Assembly: GCF_905220415.1 (NCBI RefSeq)
Contig: NC_059549.1
Coordinates: 2,728,001-2,792,000 of the forward strand
DNA length: 64,000 bases
Direction of reading: 5' to 3'
DNA from: Colias croceus
Lineage: Eukaryota > Arthropoda > Insecta > Lepidoptera > Pieridae
A model generated the notes under the pieces. It was not told the origin of the DNA. It ran no database searches and was given only the letters and a program-made list of their open reading frames with translations. Positions 12,683 through 25,492 of the stretch are shown here, in pieces (position 1 is the stretch's first letter; each line of letters opens with the position of its first letter). The position numbers were made by a program, and so were the translations under genes.

Positions 12683-14001
12683 CCTATAACACGTATAAAT
12701 AATTGTGCCGATATCACTGCACTTCCATGCATTTTAAAACAAAATCACAGCACTGAATGAAATCCGCTCGCACTGCATAAAAAACAGTGCGAATGCATAA
12801 CAGAGCTAAGCCCGTGTTTATCTCGTCACGTTATTCCAGGCGAACGAACATACGAACAGAAAGAATGGAGACGGTATCGGATTAAAGCGGATTTTTTTGG
12901 AATATGACAGCGGTCACCCGCAGCCGTCGCTTGCAATTTTTACTGCGTTTTTCTGGAATGTTCTGGTGATGTTATAATTACATAGTTAAAGAGGACTTGA
13001 TTAGACCTTATTGTGTAGACTGTAGTAGTGTGTGGGACAATATTCTAAGTTGGTTGAGTTATAATAGTGCAGTATAATGAATAATGATAAACACGATTTC
13101 TATTTATTTAATATTGCAATACAGAGAAAAGCCTACTAATAATATTTAGGCTAGGCTTAGGAGCAGTCACTTATGATTTATGCTAGAAATCTCTCGAATA
13201 TAAACAGTATAAAGTAAGTAGGTATGTACCTATCGGAAAAAATAGCTGAAGTGACTCTGGTGTTTTTTTTTTAATAAGCTGATAGATTTATGATAAAAGT
13301 TTAAAAACAGACATAGGATACTTTTATAGGAAAAATAAATCATGAATGAAGACAATATGTATAAAGGGTTGATGTCCCTATGGGAATGAGTTGATAGCAT
13401 GTTGCGAGTTCGATTGAAGATTAAAAAGCTAGTTTATAACAAATCTATCATAGACTTAGACTTTATTTAAAGATTAAATAGTTATTTGGTTTTACTCCTT
13501 GGATGATTTCATGTTTCTCTTTTGTTGTCATTTTAGGCATATTTATAGAGTAAATTGGCAAAACGCTTCCTTAATATAAATATTATGTTTTGTACATTGA
13601 CATTTTACTTTTTCTTCTCTTTCTGAAAATATGTATATCTATTTATGGTGTTATAAAAAGGTATGTATTCTTTTTAATCAGGGAATATGACGCTATTGAA
13701 GCCGTGGAAGCCAGTACTCAATAATTATCCTCGTGTGACAGTATGTCTGTCCTGTTTACCCTCTGCCCCGAAAACGACAATAACCATAATAAGGCAGGTA
13801 ACACACGAGATGTATATAATATTTAGTACTTTGTAATGTCCTTGATATACTTATTGAATGTAGGTAATATCAGTTTCTAAAACATTGAGATATACATATG
13901 GAGACGACACCGCCTACATCACTTATGTTCCGCTCAACATACGCCTTAATGCGTAACTGCACGCTCATTTTTTATTTGTTTTAAGGTGAAACGCATCAAA
14001 T
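12683..14001. other. No gene recognised
   Basis: Noncoding-looking DNA. The block 12760-12970 is less AT-rich than its surroundings. The last 90 bases lead directly into the THAP-like exon and could hold its 5-prime untranslated region, but no promoter element is evident. Confidence 0.45.
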
Positions 14002-14068
14002 ATGCCTTCGTGTGTGTTACGATATTGCACAAATAATACGGAAAAGTGCAAAGGAATTAATTTCATCG
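14002..14068 (+). CDS. Candidate first exon of a THAP-domain protein
   Basis: An ATG at 14002 opens 22 codons reading MPSCVLRYCTNNTEKCKGIN followed by FI, then a perfect donor (CG|GTAAGT at 14069). THAP domains are DNA-binding C2CH zinc fingers that typically begin M-P-x-C-x(2-4)-C and reach a conserved GxxFHxFP motif. Cys4 and Cys9, the N-N/K-C linker and G-I-N-F fit that start, and an intron at this point is plausible. The rest of the finger (Trp, second Cys, His, AVPTIF) was not found in the following 2.5 kb. THAP domains occur both in host regulators and in P-element-type transposases, so this may be a real gene with a long first intron, or an orphan relic. Seen: start, two cysteines, donor. 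Inferred: gene identity. Confidence 0.45.
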
Positions 14069-16551
14069 GTAAGTTTCTTACTAGATAATAATTTTTAAAA
14101 CTTAGTTAGAGCAAAAAAATGGCGCACAGATTTTGTTCGTGGTGTCTCCTCCATACAAAGTAAATATTATCTCAATGATCTAAAATTGAAAAATCATCTA
14201 GTACCTGAAAACGGTCGTCATTTCTGAGATTTATCTAAAAATTAAACAGCAATAAGTGGATCTAGATAAATTATTGAGTTTTTATTTTGATGTAAGAAAT
14301 GTAGTTCCACCGTGTAGTAACATTACTATGTATTTAACTATATAAATAAACATGTTAATAAATAAACAGCGCGTCATCAAAGAATTAATAGTTAAGAAAA
14401 AATATACGCGCGTTTAGAAGTATTCCCGTATAATCAACACAGCAAGTATATCGAGATGCTACTGCAGAATATTTCAAAGCTAATTGCAGAGCTAAAAGGA
14501 AAAAATATATTATAATTACAAAGTTAGTTAAGGCTTTAGCATCGGATACTAATGAACTGGGGCGTGAGTGTTTCATGCATTTTTTTTCAGACGAAAGAAA
14601 ATAAGATAGAGTGTGAATTAATGATTTCGCTTATATAAGATTGTATATATTATGTTTTACAAATACACATTTGTATACTGTTTATTTTACTGTTTTAATG
14701 TTATGATCGAACGTAATATTTTTTCAATCTTGAATCTTCACTCTAATAGATATAAATAAGCTGTAAAATCAGCAGAGGTTTGTTCGTTATCTCAAAACGG
14801 ATGGTACGTCGAATAAAAACGTGGCGTTTTAATCGCGCGTCACTATAAGCCCTAATCGGACAAATTGAGGTGTGATGGACGCCCATGCGTTTGTTTCGTG
14901 AATTTTTACTTTCATAACTCGATTCCTCTGTTTGCGCGTTCGTTACCGTCTGTCTGTGTTGATTAATGATTTATATGGTCCGCGTGGGTAGCGTATCGAA
15001 TCAATAGACTCGGTGTAATCGTGATAATTTTGTTCAGCAAACCTTATATGGCTATTAACTGTTGTTATGTTAGATAACATTGTATGGGCTAACTGTGGCA
15101 AAGTATGCAAATCGATTCTAATGTTAATAACAAGGTAATTCTGTTTATATGTTTATAGGACTGCAGCTTTGGGAGTTGCATGAATTTTGAAACCTGAAAA
15201 TTTGGAGAAGAATAAAGTTTGCTGTTTGACAAAAATATAATTATGTAGAGTATGCAGATTTTAAACACGTTGAACGTCAACACTATTTAATTTTATTTTA
15301 TTTCTCTAAATATTGGTTAATATAAATAAACATGTTTTTTTTATTTTATTTAAAAGCATTACGCGTATTTAAAAGCTTTACAAGTATCAAACGAAGCTTC
15401 AAACAGCAAGGTTAAAATAATTAACGTGTCGAATCAAATGCAATGAACATTTAGCGTCCAACGCCAGATTAAAAGCACACGTAAGTACATTAAAAAAACA
15501 CTCATCCCGACAAATTAGTGAGGGGAGTATAACTGTATAAATCACGCAAAGGCTAACTCATAAATTATATTTCAAAGCGGTATATTCAGGACAGGTTATT
15601 GAAGATATTATCTTTAATCTAGTGATGTTCATGTGTAGTATTCGTAGTAAGTCAATTAGTTTTTGATATTACAAGGTAGGTACTAAAATTTATCATAATG
15701 ATAAACAAGCAAAATCTGTGTCATACATACTTTGTCGTAAGGTAGCTGATGAAATTCACTTCTGTTTTTATATTGATTGATTCTTACAGGCAGGCAGAAT
15801 AGTTTTCTGTACCATGCTAAACTAGATATTATAAGGAAAAGATTCAAAGTAAAAATGTTTATAACATTTTATGTTCTAACAAGCTGAGTAGGTATACAAT
15901 AGTAGGTTAAATCTACCTATAGATTATTAGTAAATAGTAAGTTATAATTATTTTACGTAGCAACAAGAAAATTGGAAAATACACAAATGATATTTAAATA
16001 TACTGTTGTTTTATTTTTTTCTACACCTAATAAATAAATAATGTTATTCATGGAATACAATTTTTATGATTTAATAAATTCAGCATAAAATTATACAAGA
16101 AATAAAAACAACCCAGTTTAAATTCTAACAACTAGGAAACAAGGTTAAATTTCGTCCAAGTTACAGGCCCTTCTAAAGAAACTTTCAAACTAGCACTTCA
16201 TTAGTGCGTCGTGCATTCATGACTAGAAGCTGCTCTTAAATAATACGTGAGCAATTTGATTGTGCGATAAAATGGTCCATCAATAACATTTTAATAAGCA
16301 AGAGCCATGATGACTATTATACACGCGACACTCGACATGACAACTTCGACGATATGCAAATCATTTTTCACTAAACTGGACGATTCATTGCATTTACGAC
16401 TAATGGATACCATTCATGGACGCGCTTATCCACCGTACTTGTCGCTGGCGACTTGTTTGCAGACAAATCTGCAGAATGTTAGACGCGAGCGCTTGTGTAT
16501 AGCGTGGACGTTCACGGATTTGTCCACGGATAGGCACGGCTCGGGTGTCAT
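14069..16551. other. No further exon found; likely intron or intergenic
   Basis: Searched for the remainder of a THAP finger without success. The block 14770-15010 and the block 16290-16550 have balanced composition. The latter contains an octamer ATGCAAAT (about 16354-16361), the classical POU-factor site, and an 88-codon open frame without recognisable domains. Otherwise AT-rich. Confidence 0.45.
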
Positions 16552-16775
16552 GAATAAAAGTGAAGTTCCATGATCCTTAGTGGGATATGGGGCAGATGCA
16601 TTCATACAAATGTTTCATTGATCCATATTCTTTAGGGACCAGTAGGTGATCAACCTTCTGTCTCTTGCCGGACCAAAACATTTTTATTTGTGGGAAACCG
16701 GGAATCGAGCCCAGGACGCCTCGATTCTATGCTCACGGTAATTACTGTACCAAGGCTGCGTGTAGTGAATGCTAG
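16552..16775 (-). mobile_element. tRNA-derived SINE, reverse copy
   Basis: On the minus strand it has the same order as the copy at 10476: tRNA-like head with B box (plus-strand GGGAATCGAGCC at 16700-16711), a body with the plus-strand AGTAGGTGATCAACCTTCTG, and a terminal segment reading AATAAAAGTGAAG on the plus strand. The two copies are clearly diverged, so this family has moved over an extended period. Confidence 0.75.
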
Positions 16776-19235
16776 GCTTTAATTTCGTGACATGTAACAA
16801 TAAAATGAGCTGGTATTCGGTACAACGTGTTTATGGTGCAGTTGATGGAAGACACGAATGTTTTGGACTTTATAATTTAGAATCTAATGGCGCTGCCGCT
16901 AAATAATAAGCTAAGAGTTTATGTAGAGGGTTCCTTTTTTATGGTTATACATCCATAAAAGATTGCATGTTAATTATGATGTAAATTGGAATTTATGTAA
17001 CTTTTTAACATGGCTTATGAAATTTGATTAATCAAAATGCTATCGGTTGTAAGAACTGTTAAATCATTTTCATTTGCACTACTTACATACAATTTTCTCC
17101 TGCTGGACCGTGCTCTTATCATTCCAGTATTATCAGAAAAAAATATAGATTAGCATTATTATTTATTTCGTTTTTTAAAATTTAATGATGTATCTATTAG
17201 TTAGCTAATTACTAAATTTAGCGCACAGATAATATAGCAAGATAATATGTACCTACCTATTGAAAAATCCTCCTAAAATTTATTAAACCTCACGAAATAT
17301 ATCCCCAATTTATAAGCCGCCAATATTCAAAACCCATCGCTTAAGTACAATGACAAATCATTTTAATGGTTCCCATTCGAATGTTTTTCACAATGCATTT
17401 TATCCAGATAGGCACTTCATCGATAACTTTAACGTATGGGACACAGATAACAGATGATATTCAAATTAAATACCTTTGACATTTCGAGATTACAAACATC
17501 AGCGATACCGCAATGTAAGGTGAAGGATAAGCGAGAGAAACTAGTGGATGAGATTTGTTGGGTACTTCCGTATTAATTATCTCGTAAATCGAATGTATGA
17601 GAAAAGCTTTATTACACACATGAATATGACAGTGTAGTAATTTTATACAGATTCAGATAAAAATATTTTATATGAAATAAACCACTATATTAATTATTAT
17701 AGTTTTTAACTGCATAAATTGAAAATGGCTCTAAGTGTATGAGAATATTATAGAATAATAGAGAAATAATGCAACTATGATTAGATGGTTTTAATTTTTT
17801 AGAAATTTTACGCTTTTAAAAAAAAGCTTCCACGGCTGCTCTTTTTAGTTGCTTTTCACTTTCACATGATGCCGTCGATCTCCTATCCTGAAAAGAAAAT
17901 TATTATATTTATTTTATTTTATCAATAAAAAATTATAAATAGTACTTTTTAAACTACCACCTCAAGCACAATCAATGTCGCTTCTATCGAGAAAAATACT
18001 ATTATAATTCTATAAAAATTTGAGGCGTATCCACACAAATCCCACACGACAAACACAAGTTATCACCGCAATGCACTTACGATCTCGTCGTCCAGCGCTA
18101 TCTTTATCCAATTTGTTACCCTTATCAAGAATTAAATGCGTTTTAGACCTTCACTCGTCAGTTATTTTTTATTAATTACGACCGCTATAAGAAAAGGAGA
18201 CAGGTGATAGCTTTTTATGATCACTTATCGAATTCTCATTTGTAACTGAAGCTCGATTCGATTCACGGCCTAATGAATCAGGCCCAATTGATGAACCCTG
18301 GCAATAAACTTGATTGGTAGGCTTTCAGTCTTTTTGTTTTACGCACAGTATTGATCAGTGGTTCATACGTGCAGCAGATCGTCTGGTCTAGATACGGTTT
18401 TGGTTGGTATAAACATCCTACTAAATAAACGTTAAGCTTCTATGATACATTTTTGTTAGTAAATTATACAAATTGTTTTTGATATTTGGATGAAATTTTA
18501 CTGAACATAATATACCTAATGCTTATTTTAGCTTAGCACAAAGATGATACGATAATATAGATTATAGAGCAAACAAGCCAATAATATAATTCAAAATAAT
18601 ACGCCATAATCAAAATTACAACATTTACAAATCATAAGTACAAGTTACATTATGTTTTTTGATTCCGTATATTTATTATGTTTTTTCTCTCTACATGATG
18701 TAGTACAGACATTAAACCTTAAAATAATGTTAACATATCAGCAATATTTCCTTAACTATAATCTGCATAATATTTCAGAATATGTGAGTTTACGGTTATA
18801 AAAGAATTCTCATAACTCAACATATGAGTAGTTACCACGCACAATTGAACGTCTAGTCAGTCGAGTTTTATATTTGCTATAAAAATTCAGTATCGAATAA
18901 ACAAAGTGAACAACCTTCGTTGATCGCGAAGGACGTTAAAGTTGGTTATAATATTTTGGTTGACTTTCATAAATAAGCGTAATATTTTGAAGAAACTGTT
19001 CCTTTGTGTTTTGATGATCACACCCCGTCGTTTCATACTTATAATACTTTCACTCTATATAATACATATTACATAAGCGTATTTTACAAGTATTGTATCA
19101 TCATGATCATCATCAGCCCATATATTATTATGCCCTCAAACATTGTATGTATTGACATTGTTATTTAATAAAATAATTGATTCTTGTTTAAACAGTGGAG
19201 GGATAAAAATTGAAAAAATTGTAAATACGTCAATA
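16776..19235. other. No gene recognised
   Basis: AT-rich, without supportable coding frames. The segment 17820-18400 is somewhat more complex. No repeat end structures were identified. Confidence 0.55.
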
Positions 19236-19467
19236 TACCTATATAGAATACTCAAAGGTGACTGATATAAGTGATCTATCAACGAACAGCCCAAACCACT
19301 GGACGTATCGGGCTGAAATTTGGCATGCAGGTAGATGTCATAACGTAGGCGTCCCCTTAGAAAGGATTTTAGAAAATTCATCCCCTAAAGGGGTAAAATA
19401 GGGAATGAAAATTTGTATCATGTAAATTTATCTTTTCCACGCAGGCGAAGCTGCGGGCAACAGCTAG
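19236..19467 (+). mobile_element. Non-autonomous Helitron, third family
   Basis: The body has ACTCAAAGGTGACTGATATA, GGGCTGAAATTTGGCATGCA and CCCCTAAAGGGG segments. It ends in CAGGCGAAGCTGCGGGC then CAGCTAG (CTAG at 19464-19467), the hairpin plus CTAG signature of Helitrons. The 5-prime boundary is approximate. I recall this body as abundant in Lepidoptera. Noncoding; the minus-strand open frame inside it is a by-product of the repeat. Confidence 0.7.
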
Positions 19468-20591
19468 TCAATTATAAATAGATACCTACATTATATAAAG
19501 AAGTTACATAATATTTGGCTGCCGATTTCCAAACATACTCTTATATACTCTTTTCATGTCAATGTTACGTGAACGCAGTATCATGGTAGAAATTTACATA
19601 AGGTTTCAAAGAACTAAATTACTCTATTTCTCCACATCAAACTTTGTTTCACTACTTATTATTCTGAAGTGTACCATTAATTATGTAAATGTTGATTAAA
19701 ATATTCATATTCATAACATCGTTAAGGGAACACACCTTAATTAATGATATTAAATGGAGCATTTTAAAACATAACTTATTCAGTATTCACCCCTAGTATA
19801 TATCTGAAGGTTCGGTCAAATTATAGGTACGGTATATTATCATTTGTTATATAATTATTAAACCTTCATTTCTATGTATCTGTTCATTCGTACCTACAAT
19901 TCGCCAATTACAGACTTTATAAGTGTTTCAAATTCAGTTTCACCAACTTATAATTTTGTTTAATAGCCTAAACATAGTCCATCATACATCTCTTTAAAAT
20001 GTTTCTTCTTAATTTTTTTTTTTTTTTTTGCATTGTGTACTCGGCTTTGAGCGGTAAATTATATAATGCGCATGACACTTAATGTATGGGTAATACATAT
20101 TTTAATCAATTTTTGTACTAGCCACACACAAGTAACAATATCCATTGATTTTCCACAACCACACCTCGTATCAATTTAAATAGCTTCAAATTCCCTAAAA
20201 AATTATGACATAGCCCGATAAAGAGGGTGAAGATATTACGTCAAACCGAGTTACTATACACCTTAATGGACTTTGGGTTTCCATAGAATGACAGTTTCCG
20301 CTCCACTACGCCTCACTTCCGAAATCGATATTTTTAGAGTTGAAATTAAGTGATATTTAGAAGGTGTCACTTTGTGAGAAACCTTATATAGGTTTTATAT
20401 AACTATGGTGTAACAATAGCTGTTTATATAGTGTTGTGTGCGGTTTGAGATTGCGGTTAAATTTCTTATTTATAGAGGTTTTGGGTTGCCTTTATTTTAC
20501 ATAAACCCGAAACTACTGAGGGATTTTTATACCTACGTACGTTGTGGTTACGTTTATGTAAAACAGTAATGGATGCTTTCTTATTCTTATA
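19468..20591. other. No gene recognised
   Basis: AT-rich, with a pure T tract of about 19 nt near 20010-20030. The block 20200-20340 is less AT-rich. No supportable coding region. Confidence 0.55.
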
Positions 20592-20832
20592 CTAGATTTC
20601 CGCCCGCGGCTTCGCCCGCGTTTGCAAAGGAAAACCCGCATAGTTCCCGTTCCCGTGGGATTTCCGGGATAATATCCTATGTGTTAATCCAAGTTACCCT
20701 CTATATGTGTGCTAAATTTCATTGTAATCGGTTCAGTAGTTTTTACGTGAAAGAGTAACAAACATCCATACATCCATACATCCATACATCCATACATCCA
20801 TACAAACTTTCGCATTTATAATATTAGTAGGA
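20592..20832 (-). mobile_element. Non-autonomous Helitron, 241 bp
   Basis: On the minus strand it starts TCCTACTAATATTATAAATG after a host A and ends in GGCGGAAATCTAG before a host T. The terminal hairpin GCGGGCGAAGCCGCGGGC is intact. The 5-prime third includes an ATCCATAC array (20764-20803). A diverged copy is at 38735-38962, and its 3-prime half is shared with the chimeric copy at 42253-42458. No Rep or helicase coding. The 61-codon plus-strand frame across it is repeat-derived. Confidence 0.85.
20764..20803. repeat. ATCCATAC short tandem array
   Basis: About five uninterrupted copies of the 8-mer ATCCATAC within the Helitron. A shorter, diverged (ATCCATCC-like) version lies at the same place in the copy at 38735, so the array is an inherited, length-variable part of the element. 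Confidence 0.9.
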
Positions 20833-23484
20833 TTATAAATACGTTACAATGAATGGATGTGAAGATCTTTGTTTCTCTTACACACGATTTTGCAAAAATT
20901 TTGATTTGCAGATTAGCTTTAACTCAGTAGATATTTATAAAAGTTAGTTTCTTCGATTAAAAGTTAGCAGGTATATAAAAAATCGAGATGTGATTTAAAT
21001 TATTAAATCTTAAATTCAGTCAATATCAATTTCTTAGTAACAATAAAAAATAAAAATAAGAAGATAAACTATACTAATATCACAGGAAAAATATATTTCA
21101 CAGTTTTAGGAACCTCGTGAAAGCAATGCGCTTCCAAAAGAGTATTGACATTATCAGAACGGAACGAAACTGCAAAATATCTTCAATTTTATCACAATAT
21201 TGAAAGCATCGGGAAAGTAGGGTAGTTGGCACGAATGTTGGCACACTTGGAGCTTCCTAACGGTTGGCCAGCCTGATAAAAATAGACATTAATGGGAGTG
21301 TATGTGTACTAGATGTAAATATTATATGCTATCGAAAAACACGTTTCTCACAAAATTGGTATGTACATTTTATTTTCCGATGTATTTTTGTGAACGTATG
21401 AAATGACTACAATTTTTGTAAAATGTTAGGGAAAAATAAGTTAGGCTATAAGATAAAGAGGTATTATCATATAATTTTTGGAATAGATAATTTGCACCAG
21501 ATTAATTGTGATTAAAAAGGCAGTGAAAAATATGTAAGCTAATCGTATCATTTTATTCGTCAACTATAATATTATCATCAATCAATACTACATTTTACCA
21601 AATGGCATTAAATGAACTATAAAATTTAATTGAACGTGTATACCGCATTGATAAAAAAAGGATCCAAGCACTAGGTAACATTATTTTATAAACTAATAAA
21701 TCAACAAAACATATTGAACATGAGTATAGTAAAGTATTCGTAGTGGAGCGCCCCTATCATTACAGTTTAAAAGCGAATCCCACCCATTTTGAGGTCTAAC
21801 AAACTTCATTACACGGCGATTAAAATATATAAATTGTGAACTTTAGCCTTAGACCCTACTCATAAGGGTTTGGGTCCATATTTCGTACTAGGTATGTGAG
21901 GTTCTGCGGTGTGTACGCAAAAAGCTAATGGTGACGTTGAATTATATTGTGGTAAATGTTTATCGTAAGGTTTGGATTAGTTGCTTGTTTGTACTTTCAA
22001 CTTTGTTTCAGAAAAGAGATATTAAAATTGAAAAGTCGCATCAAAATGAGTTGAAATCATCTCTTGGAACGTAGCAAAATGATGCCGTTTTTGCACTTTT
22101 TTATTGCTTTAGTAATATTTTTCACCTATGTGAAATTTGAACCAATCCCATACTTAGTTTTTTAAGCTTAAATAGTAAATTTTGGTAGTAGTGATAGTAA
22201 TTTGGAAATGTTGATACATGTTATAATTATAATTTTGATTAATAAATCACGTCTATTTCGACGAATGTTTTTTTAACAATCACAATAATTTAGAAAATTT
22301 AAAAATGTGTTGTGCGAATTTAGTAACGTTTCGTATTTCTCTCCGATTTTATTATATAACTGTATCTTACTATGGGAACTATGTTAACTATTTCAACTCT
22401 AACGCGTATAAATTCCATGGAAATAACACAGTAGGTGTCTTATTTACATTACAGAATCGGTCTTTATTCTAATGATTGTCAATTTAGAAGTTGAACAACA
22501 TTTTTGGTCGTTGGAAACAATTGTATACAATTTAAGTGCCAATAAAATAGGGATTTTACATATGTTTACTTTTAAGAAAGCAACGGCGCTGGTGTTACTG
22601 CATTTCATGGTATTAAATGGGCAAATAAAATTCTATTATTTGTAAATAAATTGCTTGAATTTAAAGATACGTAGCAACTGTTTAGTGATTTGTGGTTAAA
22701 GGTTAAATAGAGAGTAGTGTGGTTTGATTATTATTTGCGACATTCAGAATATATTTTTGAGATAACGTTAAAATACCAGTGTAGATATTTTGGGCTCACA
22801 AATAATTTTTTTATATTATCAAAAATATTTGCGATTTTTTTTTAATATCTATTAATTAGATACGTTTGTTATAATATAAAAAAAATCATATTTTATAGGG
22901 GAAATTGAAACTGACCAAAGCAGCGATATAGAACTGTGACCTTCATGAGCATTTACTATCTGTCGACTTATAGCAATTTGTAAATCAACACCCATTCAGT
23001 AGTTTACATTATAGAAGTAATATTCTAATAATAAGTGACGTCACCATGACCCATATCACTCACATTCGCAACCAATCTTCGCACAGATAACATTCTTCAT
23101 TTGACATAACAATTAGGCACTTATCTCGAGTTTGATGCACTCGCTCCTTCAATTACGTTCAACTAGAAACACCCATTTGTATCAATTACGACGGCCAGTT
23201 AATTTGGGTAAATACCAATTATATACTATTGTGGGTAGAGTTAAAGGGGTATGAAATTTAATATGTGGGTGGAGGAACGCTCAATGTCAAGGTTTGATGA
23301 GAATTTATCGGTTGTAGTAGAGAAATAAGGTTACCGTGTTTGTGTTCAAATGGGCTATTGTTACGTTGGTTTAGGATTCAATATAAAATTTAATCAACTT
23401 TCAATTGTTATCATTTTAGATAGGTACTAGACTAGATTATTTATGAACTATTCTTCTGTTGAAGAAATAAGGATGAAATATTAT
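20833..23484. other. No gene recognised
   Basis: AT-rich DNA with no supportable coding region or recognised repeat. The blocks 21200-21300 and 23020-23290 are of higher complexity. Confidence 0.55.
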
Positions 23485-23620
23485 TGAAGTGAAACTTCTT
23501 TAGAAGCGTTAAGAGTAAAATTTTAAGGTCGTGTCAGGGCAATACCGACACGCACGACGCGCATTGGTATCTTTGAATCTTGCCAAAAAAGTTTCACTTC
23601 TGGCACGTGTGCTCGGCACT
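23485..23620 (+). repeat. Inverted-repeat element ending in a hairpin, copy B
   Basis: The left end TGAAGTGAAACTTCTTTA (23485-23502) is identical to copy A. The right end AAGTTTCACTTCT (23589-23601) is followed at once by a hairpin-forming GGCACGTGTGCTCGGCAC. The 86-bp interior differs from copy A but is likewise rich in CG dinucleotides (ACGCACGACGCGC). Conservation of the two ends with a variable middle is typical of non-autonomous elements. Confidence 0.6.
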
Positions 23621-25323
23621 TTTCGTATCAATTCGTTACGATAAATTTATAGGCACTCAGTTATGTAATTATTCATTAAAGCAAATAGCTAAAAATTGTG
23701 CGACCAGTTTATAAAAACATTTCCACCATACAATTTTCAACAAGGACATCATAACAAAAATTCGATCATAGATATATTTTTTATTAATATCCCATCAATT
23801 CGTCATCAGATAAAAAATGAATCGATGTTATCGTTGTCGCATCAAAGGCTCGAATAAATTGCCTTTTAAACTCGGCTGTATATTGACAATGTATTTCAAA
23901 TGAATCAATAAGCTTCGCCCACCTCATCAACATAATGTTTAAGGAATGCATATTACCATAACATTGTAAACTGAATAGTATTGTACTGTATCGATAGCCA
24001 GCCCTGATAGCGATTGAGAAGGTTCGACCCTTAAGAATCACAAAATTATATATCACTCGATGTTAAATGACAAGCGATTTTAAACCTTAACTCGTGTCTA
24101 TAAGGTTGTTTATTTTTAAGTGTAAGGTGGTAATCCTGAAGTCTTATTTCATTTGAAATTACTGGTGACTCATTCCAACTTTTTTAGACAGTATCGTTCA
24201 ATTGGAATTTTAAATCGGTGTAAAGAATAGATTTGGACCTTGTTTTGATTTGATTCTGGAACACGTGCGTAAGATTAACAAATAATATTAGTATGATGTC
24301 ATATTAAGAAGTGACGTCATAGTTTCGAATTTACCTTGTTGAAAAGAAGAAGATTATTATTAATTGTAGATTGTAATATTTAAAAAAAATATGCTCAATT
24401 CTATGGTCAAATTCAGCATGCAGTATGAAATTGTTCAAAATAATATTTCAATTTTCAATACATTTCATAGGTAAACAACATTTATAAACGTAGACAGCAT
24501 TTCAAGACTCACCCACTCTAAAGTAACCGTCAGCAGAACTACAGAGCAACCTAACAACAGAAGCTAATGTCCACCAATAATCGTTATCGTGCAGATAAGT
24601 GCCCCTACAGAAGCCCGCCAATTGCCTCTGGATACGGAACGGCTAATTGCTCTGTACATGTATTTGCAAATAAAGGGCTTACGTTTGTGGAAGGGATTAC
24701 CTGTAACTGTAATGTTTATGGGACGTTAGTGCCTTTTAGCTGACTGATACCATACCCTGTATTATAGTGAATGTCCCAAAGATGCTTGTCAGTTCTATCA
24801 TGTAATTTTAATATGACACCATAGTTCTGTTACAAAGTCCAGTTCTTAATAATTAACGATTTTAGCTATAAAGCTGTTTAATATTGAATATGTAATTAAT
24901 CTGTTAACTTAAAACATAAACAACGTTATACCAAAGACATTAAAATTCCAATTTATTTCTCTGTCACTGCAAATGATTGCATTTTAATGTAATCAGTTAA
25001 ATTCGTATCCAGTGAAAATTATTTCGTATTCAAGAGAAATCCAACCAAAATATTGTACCACAAAAACGCAGTATTTCATCATTAACACTTCACAAGAACT
25101 GTATAATTGATCAAAGCGCAAACTTAATTTTTACGATATTACATTAAAACAAACTTTTTCAAGGAAACATCTGTTTTTTGTCCACCATTCGAGCGTCACA
25201 TCAGAAAGTCCATTATCCTCCAAATCTAATAAAAATCCAATAATATTTGGCTGAAAATTGGCATAATATAGGAAATGTGTTTTTGTTGTAAAATCTCGCA
25301 CGGTGTCTTTTAATATAATATTA
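23621..25323. other. No gene recognised
   Basis: Contains a 90-codon minus-strand frame (23784-24056) with no recognisable domain or signal, and a balanced-composition block at 24510-24700 that is a candidate regulatory segment only by composition. Confidence 0.5.
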
Positions 25324-25492
25324 CTAGCGGTCCGCCCCGGCTTCGCCCGTGGTACATATTAACGTTTTCTCTACATAAGAACCATCCTCGTACTTCAAGG
25401 AATATAATAAAAAAAGAATTATCGAAATCGGTTCAGCCGTTCTCGAGTTATGGAATTACAACGAAAAGTGGCATTGATTTTTATATATTAGA
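25324..25492 (-). mobile_element. Non-autonomous Helitron, 169 bp
   Basis: On the minus strand it runs from TCTAATATATAAAAATC to GACCGCTAG between a host A and T. It has the terminal hairpin ACGGGCGAAGCCGGGGCGG and the segment GAACCGATTTCGATAATTC. Its 3-prime part is shared with 10243-10409 and with the tail at 40915-41036. It is noncoding and its ends are intact. Confidence 0.85.

Noticed and set aside
23784..24056. 90-codon minus-strand frame
   Set aside because: No recognisable domain, splice context or coding-like composition; chance frames of this size are expected in 64 kb.
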